Assembly: GCF_014222285.1 (NCBI RefSeq)
Contig: NZ_JACKZS010000021.1
Coordinates: 1 to 61,445, forward strand
Source: Nostoc sp. UCD121
Lineage (GTDB): Bacteria; Cyanobacteriota; Cyanobacteriia; Cyanobacteriales; Nostocaceae
Direction of reading: 5' to 3'
Length of the DNA stretch: 61,445 bases
In this document: one piece after another, positions 9,901 to 16,809 of the stretch
Numbering within the stretch: the first letter of the stretch is position 1
Layout: each line of letters opens with the position of its first letter
Translations under genes and position numbers: made by a program
Notes under the pieces: model-generated
The model's input: only the letters and a program-made list of their open reading frames with translations
Databases searched by the model: none
What the model was told of the DNA's origin: nothing

Positions 9901-10277
9901 CTGGACTACGGATATTGATTGTTGATGATGATGCTGATACACGGGAGTTTTTGCACTTCTTCCTACAACAGAATGGGGCACTAACAACTGTTGCAGCATC
10001 GGTAACTGAGGCGCTGGCTGTCATAGTCAAGACCATACCTGATATATTAATCAGTGATTTAGGAATGCCAGAGATGGATGGCTACAGCCTGATTAGGCTG
10101 CTCAGGGCTATGCCAAAGGAAGAGGGAGGGGAAATTCCGGCGATCGCTCTTACGGCTTATGCGGGAGAATGCGATCGCGATCGAGTTCTAGCATCTGGTT
10201 TTCAGAAACATATTGCCAAGCCAGTACAACCAACTGAATTAATAACTTCGATTGCAGATTTGGTAGGTCAAAGATAA
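6981..10277 (+). CDS. Hybrid sensor histidine kinase with five PAS domains and receiver
   Basis: A 1098-residue protein that appears soluble, with no signal peptide or clear membrane span. Five PAS/PAC units follow in series at about 30-150, 195-325, 330-450, 455-580 and 585-705. Most end in the PAC motif D-I-T-E/R (for example FSDITEYKHA, AFDITERRHI, STDITEQQAA, AQDITRRKQI). The HisKA box SHELRSPLNP gives phospho-accepting His734. The ATPase domain has NLLSNAVKFTP, VKDTGQGIS and GLGLGLAIV. The C-terminal receiver (about 970-1095) has the acidic pair in IVDDDAD, Asp1026 in LISDLGMPEMDG, and Lys in KHIAKP. The signal is unknown; stacked PAS domains usually sense light, redox or small ligands. 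It stands alone, so its output partner is not visible. Confidence 0.92.
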   Translation: MPDAEKSQNQLANEKLLHRQVSKKANYSLLASGEEGMVLQSADGTIQACSAACDRILGLTTEQLVGQNLLDSKWQFIHEDGSFLTSETHPAIAAQKTGKPCLDLVCGFYKPNGQLVWLLLSSKPLFQAGVDTPFAIVTTFSDITEYKHAQLEDKCNCTEDIQQVEEESWLQPEAESIVPPASVVDANETQILWDSQRLFQQIAGTLPGILYIYDLIEQRNSYVNYEIAQGWGYTPAEIQAMGKDLFTQLLHPEDLAQLPTYFERFNSARQGEVLSFEYRIRHANGEWRWFCSYDTVYSKTVEGLPKYLLGIAFDITERRHIEISLRQSNERFELAAAAVNCLIYDWEIHRSTVERTQGLTQVFGYTQQEAEPTFQWWQQLIHPDDQQRVNDQFMASMANGNRYSIEYRIRHKDGRYLWVQDQGFAVRDTNGQLIRVVGASTDITEQQAALRDRQQIETNLRESEERIRLATTAAELGMWFWNITTNELVWTEKCKELFGLAPEVEMSYELFLNCIHPEDRQRLNEAIARCFQDKVDYDIEYRSLWSDGSIHWIAAKGRVFYEANDQPVRMMGTAQDITRRKQIENDLRQRETQLRRLVDSNIIGIMFATPDHITEANEAFLEMVGYTREELLAGKVRRKQMTPPEYHALDEQGIEQLLTVGVCNPFEKEYIRKDGSRIPILIGGALVEKDPPSWICFILDLTPRKQLEQTLRQQAEELKQANRNKDEFLAILSHELRSPLNPILGWSSLLKSRKFDEATTNRALETIERNTQLQIQLIDELLDVSRIIRGKLNLTFATVNLASVIDAALETVRLIAESKSIQIKIQLDPNVGKVSGDYYRLQQVVGNLLSNAVKFTPPNGSVEVSLSSSGEFTSHSALIQVKDTGQGISPEFLPHVFEYFRQADSSTTRKVSGLGLGLAIVRNLVELHDGTITAASPGEGQGAIFTVRLPVMKESRGDEKTRGGREKLNSLAIAGLRILIVDDDADTREFLHFFLQQNGALTTVAASVTEALAVIVKTIPDILISDLGMPEMDGYSLIRLLRAMPKEEGGEIPAIALTAYAGECDRDRVLASGFQKHIAKPVQPTELITSIADLVGQR

Positions 10278-11145
10278 GTAACACTTGTGACTGGCTCAAA
10301 TGCGAAGAGACGTTGCACTTCTCGAAAATTCAAATAGGACTTACGCAAACAATAGTAGAAACCTTTATTTTCAGGTAGGGTCAATTTATGAATTGCCCCT
10401 AAGCGTGTAGGGTTGTATGACTCTTATCAAAAATCCTAGTTTATCCTTGGATTGATTTCCATAAAATTGTCTTTTGCAAAAGATAATTCCGAGGTAAAAA
10501 TATTGGTGCAATCATACCCCAAATTTGGGATTGTGATCGCTAATCTCCAGTCTAGTATTAGAATTTTTTATATCAAGGACAACTATCTAAAGAGTGAAAG
10601 TTTTTGATCGCAATCCAGCCATTAGTTAGTTGTATAATCTCCATTAAAGGATAATAATACATGATATCGTCAACATACATTGCTACTTCTTAAACCTTGT
10701 TAAAGATCGTGATGCATTGAGCTTGACGGTATTAACCATCGTCCGCAATTATAAAGAAACGGCTATTAAAAGCCACTTTTCTTACTGCTTGACGGCGATT
10801 TTATCAGTTATAAAATCGTCTAATCGCATTAAGGATATTTATTATTGCAACGTAGGATATTACCACAGAATCACTGATTATCGTTATTAGTGTTATCTGC
10901 GGCTCTTTAAAAATCAAATAGGATCTAATACTATTTGTGATGAATATTTGGATAAATGTGATGAGATGTCAGAGCAGCTACTCATAATGTCCAACATTTT
11001 GACTTTCCAGAGTTAACGGTTGTATTTGGGGTTCCCATCCATAATCGATGTAAACCAAGCACTCATCTGGATATTTGTATTAACTTAACCTTGCACCCAG
11101 TATTTTCCAAGAGTCAATCCAAGAATTTCAAAAGAGGATATTTCT
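10278..11145. other. Long intergenic region with a degenerate palindromic repeat
   Basis: These 868 bases contain no supported ORF on either strand. At about 10337-10433 there is a degenerate copy of the acttacgcaaa repeat family: left end ggacttacgcaaac, central caatttatgaattgccc, right end decayed. Complete members lie elsewhere in this window (for example 23848-23932). The remainder is AT-rich, with stop codons in all frames. It should contain the promoter of the SLH/FAS1 gene, whose AAGAGGA ribosome-binding site sits just upstream of the ATG at 11146. Confidence 0.5.
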
Positions 11146-12852
11146 ATGTTTAGTTTTTTTCGTTGGCCATCAGCAAGGGTTGCTTTACTAGTTCTGGGAA
11201 TGACAGCTGCTACAATAACCCCCATCGTAATTTCTACCCCAGCTTCATCTCAAAATACCGTTCCATCTGAGACACCATCCCCAGCAACACCATCTCCAGC
11301 AACACCATCCCCAACTTCAACAGTTAACTTATCTGATGTTTCCTCAGATTATTGGGCGCGTCCCTTCATTCAAGCCCTAGCTGACAATAATGTGATTGCT
11401 GGCTTTCCTGATGGCAGCTTCAGACCAAATCAAGCCGTGACTCGTGCTGAATTTGCCGCCCTGATTCAAAAAGCTTTCCCTAACCAAAACCGAGTTCGGC
11501 AATTAAGCGCAGGTGGATTTCGTGATGTTCCTGCTGGCTATTGGGCATCTTCTGTAATTCAGTACGCCTACGAAACTGGATTTTTGGCAGGCTATCCTGG
11601 GAACGTGTTTTCGCCAAATCAACAAATACCCAAGGTACAGGCGATCGTTGCTTTAACCAGTGGTTTGGGCTTAACTGCTAGTAACACCGGAGCCAGTACT
11701 GACCTCAGCACCTACTACACCGACGCTTCAAGTATCCCAGAGTATGCTGTTCCCAGTGTTACTAGTGCAACACAATCTAATATTGTTGTTAATTACCCAG
11801 ATGTAAAACAACTCAATCCCCAACAACCTCTAACTCGTGCTGAAGCTGCGGCACTGTTATATCAAGCTTTGGCTAAACAGGGACGAGTACAACCCATTGC
11901 TAGCAATCTTCCAGCTAGTCAGTATGTTGTTGGTGGGACTCAAACTGGTAGCGATATTGTGACTCTTGCTTCATCCAGTAGTTCTCTTACAACTCTGACT
12001 TCTTTGTTAAAGACAGCCGGCTTAACAGATATTCTTCAACAGCCAGGCCCTTATACAGTCTTCGCTCCAACCGATCAAGCATTTGCTGCTTTACCTGCTG
12101 CTACCTTACAGCAGTTACAGCAACCAGAAAATAGACAAGCATTGATTAAGATTTTGACATACCACGTGGTTCCTGGTGCAGTCACTTCTAGTCAACTCGC
12201 GGCTGGGGAACTGCAAACTGCTGAAGAAAGACCTGTAAATATTCAAATCGATCGCGCTAGCAATCAAATCTCAGTGAATAATGCCAGAGTTATCCAGGCG
12301 GATGTTAAAGCTAGCAATGGTGTTATCCATGCAATTAACCAAGTCCTTGTCCCGCCTGATGTTAACATCAGTCAATTAAATCAACCACCAACAGGCAATA
12401 CAGATGGAACAACGCCTACTGTTACACCAGGTAGAACTACTCTTGGTGGCCCCAGCTATATTGGGGTTGCTGGTAACATTGGTTTGAGCGGCAACGATAC
12501 AGCTTTGAGCGATGGTAACTTTGCAGTAATCAGTAAAATTGGTCTGACACGCAATATCTCAGTGCGCCCATCGGTGCTATTTGGGGATGATACAGTGTTT
12601 TTGGTTCCCTTGACTTTAGATTTTACCCCTCGTGCCTCTGCTGATGTGGGCGACCGAACCTTCTTTATATCTCCTTATATAGGTGCTGGTGTAGCGATCG
12701 AAGCTAATCTCGATACTGATTTTGGATTACTTCTAACTGGTGGTGTAGACATTCCTCTCGGTTCTAGATTTACGTTAAATGGCGCTGTAAATGCTGCTTT
12801 TATGGATCAAACTGATGTAGGGTTACAATTAGGACTTGGCTACAACTTCTAA
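11146..12852 (+). CDS. SLH - fasciclin (FAS1) - beta-barrel envelope protein
   Basis: A 568-residue exported protein with a signal peptide of about 35 residues (cut near ASSQ), then a Pro/Ser/Thr linker with repeated ATPSP units. Two S-layer-homology motifs follow (DVSSDYWARPFIQALADN and DVPAGYWASSVIQYAYE), with a third degenerate one near 190-240. A FAS1 domain lies at about 265-405 (YTVFAPTDQAFAALP ... YHVVPG ... VIHAINQVLVPP). The last ~140 residues alternate polar and hydrophobic positions and end in aromatic YNF, as outer-membrane barrels do. SLH domains bind peptidoglycan-linked polymer; FAS1 mediates adhesion. The gene appears monocistronic. The domain combination is inferred by eye; the barrel assignment is the least certain part. 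Confidence 0.88.
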   Translation: MFSFFRWPSARVALLVLGMTAATITPIVISTPASSQNTVPSETPSPATPSPATPSPTSTVNLSDVSSDYWARPFIQALADNNVIAGFPDGSFRPNQAVTRAEFAALIQKAFPNQNRVRQLSAGGFRDVPAGYWASSVIQYAYETGFLAGYPGNVFSPNQQIPKVQAIVALTSGLGLTASNTGASTDLSTYYTDASSIPEYAVPSVTSATQSNIVVNYPDVKQLNPQQPLTRAEAAALLYQALAKQGRVQPIASNLPASQYVVGGTQTGSDIVTLASSSSSLTTLTSLLKTAGLTDILQQPGPYTVFAPTDQAFAALPAATLQQLQQPENRQALIKILTYHVVPGAVTSSQLAAGELQTAEERPVNIQIDRASNQISVNNARVIQADVKASNGVIHAINQVLVPPDVNISQLNQPPTGNTDGTTPTVTPGRTTLGGPSYIGVAGNIGLSGNDTALSDGNFAVISKIGLTRNISVRPSVLFGDDTVFLVPLTLDFTPRASADVGDRTFFISPYIGAGVAIEANLDTDFGLLLTGGVDIPLGSRFTLNGAVNAAFMDQTDVGLQLGLGYNF

Positions 12853-12913
12853 ATCAAATAGAAGCCTTGAAAAAGATCGTGAGACTGTGTTGGGCTAATA
12901 GCTAAAGTGCCAG

Positions 12914-13011
12914 GCTTACGCAAACAATAATCGAAAATCAAATTTTCACGCTGTAGGGGAAATTCATAAAGTGTCCCTACAGCGTTGTTTAATTTTTGCG
13001 TCATATAAGTC
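12914..13011. repeat. Palindromic repeat, acttacgcaaa family (diverged copy)
   Basis: The left end gcttacgcaaaca and the degenerate right end tttttgcgtcatataagt match the terminal repeats of the element at 23848-23932. The centre has its own inverted repeat, cgctgtaggg / ccctacagcg. The right end continues into cttataaat, as does the copy near 58588. Confidence 0.65.
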
Positions 13012-13024
13012 TTATAAATAAAAA

Positions 13025-13068
13025 AGAGTGGGAGGAAGCATATCAGTCAGCTTTCAAACTCCCACTCT
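13025..13068. terminator. Hairpin with perfect 10-bp stem
   Basis: agagtgggag (13025-13034) pairs perfectly with ctcccactct (13059-13068) around a 24-base loop. It is about 170 bases after the stop of the SLH/FAS1 gene and could terminate that transcript, but no T-run follows, so it may be part of a repeat. Confidence 0.35.
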
Positions 13069-13087
13069 GCCATTTACTGCTGAAGTG

Positions 13088-13174
13088 AACAGGAATGTAT
13101 ACAGACGTTGCCCGTTATTTAGGGGCTAATGCGTATCTCAACAACAACGTCCATACATATTTAATATTCCTGTT
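13088..13174. repeat. Long imperfect hairpin of unknown identity
   Basis: aacaggaat at 13088-13096 pairs with attcctgtt at 13166-13174. Further in, gtat..acgttg pairs with caacgt..atac. This gives an extended, bulged stem around a ~35-base apical loop. Outside the base, tgctg / cagca can extend the stem. It could be a structured RNA or the remnant of a transposable element. I recognise no known family. Confidence 0.45.
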
Positions 13175-13675
13175 GCAGCAAAGGCCAAACCTAATTATTG
13201 ATACTTATCTGCTGATAAAAATACTCTGCAAATAATTTAGTAGAGATAGTTTCTTGGAAATCATTTAGTAAATAAATAGGGTTTTACAAAATTAATTTGC
13301 TTATGTGGTAGTCCCTGATAAAAACCCTTGAAGTCGTTTATCTTCGTACAATTTAACTTGGGTAATTAGAATGTGGTTGCCATTTTGGCAGGTTTTTAAA
13401 TTTTATAATTGGAGTATTTTTTTGCTTTAGCAGAGTTAAAAGCTTGAGGCTTGAGGGGTTTTACCCCCTATTTTTAAGCAATAGTATTATGGAATTTGCT
13501 AATAGCGTTTAATTGTCATAATGATACAAATATCTTGGTAAGGGCATAGTCGACTTAAGGTTAAAAGGGCACTTAGAAACCTCATCTACATGAAACTTTA
13601 CCTACCTTCGTGGGTTTCAAACACTCCATTTTTCCTTAATCTGTTTAGGCGAATTACCTGGCAAGAAGGCTTAAC

Positions 13676-13813
13676 CTCAATACAGTTCAGTTAAGGCTAA
13701 AACTCTTTGTCAAAGTCAACTTTTTAATCGAACCGTGTTCGCGCAGCGTCTCGCAGAGAAGGACGCAAAGGACGCGAAGAGAAGAAAGAAATGCTTAACT
13801 GAACTGTATTGAG
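13676..13813. mobile_element. MITE-like element with 20-bp terminal inverted repeats
   Basis: The arm at 13676-13695 (ctcaatacagttcagttaag) is the exact reverse complement of 13794-13813. The ~98-base interior encodes nothing and carries the phrase cgcagagaaggacgcaaaggacgcgaag, a kind of phrase scattered through cyanobacterial genomes. The right arm overlaps the 3' end of the broken frame that follows. I could not find a clean target duplication. Confidence 0.6.
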
Positions 13814-14022
13814 CTTGTATATTCACAAATTCTACTCGCCCTGTCTCTAAGTTGATACCAGTAGACAATGTTGCCTACTTCCAGCATTAGTAACGTATCA
13901 AAATCCGTAATTGTGGCTTTTACTGGCTGATTTTCATTCTCTTTGCAAAAAGCTGGGATGCTCCCTACTTGTATCGCCTCATTCCATACCGCACCTAAAA
14001 CCCCAACAATGTTAGAGTATAT
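13795..14022 (-). pseudogene. Broken coding remnant (leftward)
   Basis: Reading leftward from a stop at 14025-14023 there are 75 open codons with protein-like content (VWNEAIQVGSIPAFC, then TITDFDTLLMLEVGNIVYW) but no start codon. After LEVGN a change of one frame gives a better continuation, GINLETGRVEFVNIQAQY, so a frameshift is likely. The frame ends inside the inverted repeat of the adjacent MITE-like element. The family is unknown. I read it as the decayed remains of a gene lost at the edge of the TIR-radical SAM island. Confidence 0.35.
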
Positions 14023-14044
14023 TTACTGTTTTTGATCTTAGAGG

Positions 14045-16294
14045 ATGTTTAAAGTTTTCATTAGCCATACTCACTCCGATAGACCATTAGCTGATGCCCT
14101 AAGAAGTTTTTTAGAAGAAATATTCACTGAGCATATCCATGTTTATTATTCTTCGGCTAAAGATGTTGAAGCTGGCATCCAACCTGGCGCAGAGTGGCTT
14201 CAATGGATTCATCAGAATCTTAAAGAGTGTAACCTCTGCTTAGTGCTACTGAGTCAGAGATCGCTATTGAAACCTTGGCTAATTTGGGAATCAGGAGCAG
14301 TATTGGGGATGAATCTTACTACTTCATCTTCAATACGCATTGTACCCATCTTATTTGGCATTAATGCCAACCAAATTCCTTCACCTCTACAAGCTTGCAG
14401 ACTTCAAGTAATGAATGGGAGCTGTGAGGAAGAATTAAATAAACTATATACTATTATTTTTGATGATATCAAAAATAAAGTAAGCTCTTCATATTTAAAT
14501 GAAGTAGTAGTTAAAAAACCTCAAGCAAGCCAAACTTATCTGAGTAGTATTGAAGCGCATTTATCGAGTGAAAACCCCAAATTTTCTATTTCTGAACTGA
14601 TCCAGTTCCTGGAACCATTACCAGATTTATCTAGACTAATCAAGTGCCTTGAAACATTACCAAACTTAAGGGATATAAATCCGCATTTGCTATCTCAGCT
14701 TTTAAAAAATCTAGCTGAAGTCGGTGGTGGACAATATTATATTCTCGGTGTTGCAAATGTATATCGCCACGACTCAGAAGTAATCAAGTATCTTCAAGCT
14801 GGGGATACCTATCGAACAACCCATCCTTTCATTGCTAATCCAGAAGCAATGGATCAAAGAATCCTTAATGGTATTGCGTTTCGCAATTATATTAAAACGC
14901 AGATAGAAGCTGCCAATCGGGGAGTAAAGGTTACTAGAATTTATATTGTTCCCGATCATTACAATTTAGACGATCTACAAGATATACAGCGAAAACACCT
15001 TGAGTCTTTGCTTGACTCTCAAATCAGGATAAAACTGATATCTGAGCAGAATATTGATCCTCCAGATGGGATAAGTTATGACTTCGTTTTGATCAATAGC
15101 TATTGTATTGGAACTGGTGTACCACGTAGAGGAGTAATGTTCGGTTCAAAGTATCAAATTCATCCACCATCTCAACCTAGTACTCAGTACCTAGCTCATG
15201 AGAAATTTTTCAATGAGCTGTATAGTCAATCTGTTTCTCTCGAACAATGCCTTAAATCTAAAAATAATACTATGATTCTGCCTTTATCAAATAACAAAAT
15301 TAAAGATATAAAAAATTACCAAGAGCAGCGAGAATTAGCACAAACTCCAGCATTTGTTGCTCAGACCAATGCAAACATTAATGGTAGAAAAGTGCAACGA
15401 TTAATGATAGTTTTACGTACTAATGGTTGTTCTTATGACAAAGAGAAAAAAGGTTGCACAATGTGTGATTTCAGAAAACACGCTATTGATATACCAGTTG
15501 AAACAACGTGGATGATGTCACAAGTTGAAAGCGCATTAGCTAAAGTGCAATCCACTAAAGAGCAGATAGAGCAAATCGATTTACTAACTCTTGGTTCATT
15601 TTTATATGACGGAGAGATTTCTCCTGAATTCCGTCATAGGATTATGAAACGTATCAGTCAAATACCTGAAGTTAAAAAGGTTGTAATCGAATCTCGAGCA
15701 ACTTATGTGAATTTAGAACGGTTAGTGTTTATAAAACAGTGCCTAAGAAAAGATCAAATTCTTGAACTGGGAATTGGAGTTGAAACAAGCAATGAGTACT
15801 TGAGGCAGGAGATTTTAAGGAAAGGAATGCCGTGGAGTACTTTAGAAAAAGCCATAGAAATTTGTAAGAATGCAGATGTACATTTTCAGGCATATCTTTT
15901 AATTGGAACGCAAAAATTATCTGAAATCAAGGCAATTGAAGACGCAGTAAGAAGTGCAGAGGATGTAGCTGATTTGTGCCTAAAATATTCTGTTCCTTTC
16001 AAAATTGCTTTTGAACCAGTTTTTATAACCAAAGGTACACTACTAGAAGAGCTATATACTAAAAAAGAGTACAAACTGATTAACCTGTGGAGTGTTGTTG
16101 AAGTGTTACGCCGAACTCATCACTTAGGTACAATCTTTGTGGGGATGAGTGATGAAGGCTTGTCTGACGGACGGATTCCTGAAGGTTGTACTTTATGTAC
16201 ACAGCAGCTTAGAGATGCAATTGAAGAGTTTAATGGCAGTCAAGATATAAAAATATTCGATAGTATAATTTGCAATCAATGCACTCGCTGGTAG
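14045..16294 (+). CDS. TIR domain - unknown middle - radical SAM (RaSEA-like) fusion protein
   Basis: 749 residues. Residues 1-130 are a TIR domain: it opens MFKVFISHTHSDRPLADAL and has the box LLSQRSLLKPWLIWESGA, in which Glu82 fits the NADase glutamate of TIR enzymes. Residues ~190-410 (FRNYIKTQIEAANRGVKVTRI, IYIVPDHYN) are unassigned. Residues ~450-749 are radical SAM: LRTNGC462, then Cys471 and Cys474 in GCTMCDF, a C-x8-C-x2-C cluster. LTLGSFLYDGEISPEFRH, KVVIESRATYV, LGIGVETSN and FQAYLLIG match the archaeosine-synthase radical-SAM family (RaSEA/COG1244) as I recall it. Two more CxxC pairs (CTLC, CNQC) end the protein. The start is fixed because the TIR fold begins at residue 2; gagg directly abuts the ATG. 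The coding DNA is AT-rich and flanked by repeats and broken genes, suggesting horizontal gain. A defence or stress role is inference. Confidence 0.85.
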   Translation: MFKVFISHTHSDRPLADALRSFLEEIFTEHIHVYYSSAKDVEAGIQPGAEWLQWIHQNLKECNLCLVLLSQRSLLKPWLIWESGAVLGMNLTTSSSIRIVPILFGINANQIPSPLQACRLQVMNGSCEEELNKLYTIIFDDIKNKVSSSYLNEVVVKKPQASQTYLSSIEAHLSSENPKFSISELIQFLEPLPDLSRLIKCLETLPNLRDINPHLLSQLLKNLAEVGGGQYYILGVANVYRHDSEVIKYLQAGDTYRTTHPFIANPEAMDQRILNGIAFRNYIKTQIEAANRGVKVTRIYIVPDHYNLDDLQDIQRKHLESLLDSQIRIKLISEQNIDPPDGISYDFVLINSYCIGTGVPRRGVMFGSKYQIHPPSQPSTQYLAHEKFFNELYSQSVSLEQCLKSKNNTMILPLSNNKIKDIKNYQEQRELAQTPAFVAQTNANINGRKVQRLMIVLRTNGCSYDKEKKGCTMCDFRKHAIDIPVETTWMMSQVESALAKVQSTKEQIEQIDLLTLGSFLYDGEISPEFRHRIMKRISQIPEVKKVVIESRATYVNLERLVFIKQCLRKDQILELGIGVETSNEYLRQEILRKGMPWSTLEKAIEICKNADVHFQAYLLIGTQKLSEIKAIEDAVRSAEDVADLCLKYSVPFKIAFEPVFITKGTLLEELYTKKEYKLINLWSVVEVLRRTHHLGTIFVGMSDEGLSDGRIPEGCTLCTQQLRDAIEEFNGSQDIKIFDSIICNQCTRW

Positions 16295-16433
16295 AACTAA
16301 CGAAGACACTGTTGATGAAGCTGATACCAGCAGCCACATAAGTGTGCTTTGACCCCTTGAATGACAAAATTTTGAACCATAGCCTGACCAAAAGTTAGAT
16401 AAAGTGGTCGTTTTTTAAACATAAAGCGGTAAT

Positions 16434-16751
16434 GTGAGTATTAACCTCAATCAGTTACCTAATTCACCGGATACTGAGAAACCAGGAATTAAGGAATTAT
16501 TGACGCAGTTGCAAGAGGCTATTTCACAATCAACAGATTTGCCAGAAACAGAGAAAGCTGAGGCGCTAGAACAGGTGCAAGCTTTAGCAGAAACGGGTAA
16601 AAATCCCCAAGAATCGAGTAAGTAAAAGACAGCGAAGATAGCTATCACCATGTTGAAAAGGATATTTACAGGCTTACCTGCGATCGCATCGCTGGTTGAA
16701 GCTGGTAATAAATTATTGCCTGCGATCGCAAAACTATTCGGTTTGGGATAA
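16434..16751 (+). pseudogene. Small helical protein split by an in-frame stop
   Basis: From a GTG at 16434 one frame runs to TAA at 16749-16751, interrupted only by a TAA at 16623-16625. The first part (63 residues) reads IKELLTQLQEAISQSTDLP ... EALEQVQALAETGKNPQ. After the stop the same frame continues KTAKIAITMLKRIFTGLPAI ... LVEAGNKLLPAIAKLFGLG. The two halves together look like one small helical module that I remember at the C-termini of Nostoc pentapeptide-repeat and effector-associated proteins. The simplest reading is a nonsense mutation, or translation of the first half alone. It sits between the TIR-radical SAM gene and the CruP-like gene. Confidence 0.6.
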
Positions 16752-16809
16752 GGACGTTGTTCCAGCAAAGATACGATCGATACTAGTAACTTTGCTGGAA
16801 TTAAACCCG

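Larger units (their letters stand above)
12853..14044. other. 1.2-kb repeat-rich intergenic island edge
   Basis: No intact gene lies here. In order it holds a palindromic repeat (12914-13011), a 10-base-stem hairpin (13025-13068), a longer imperfect hairpin (13088-13174), a 138-base element with 20-base terminal inverted repeats (13676-13813), and a broken leftward coding remnant (13795-14022). Each is listed separately. Between them, 13180-13670 is AT-rich, with only a short inverted repeat (gaggggttttaccccc) near 13453. Confidence 0.55.

Noticed and set aside
12853..14044. tRNA or other stable RNA gene
   Set aside because: No cloverleaf or T-loop consensus (GGTTCRANYCC) was seen here or in the other intergenic regions read.
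16623..16625. Programmed stop-codon readthrough in the split small gene
   Set aside because: The stop is TAA, the least likely to be read through, and no recoding structure is evident; a plain nonsense mutation is simpler.
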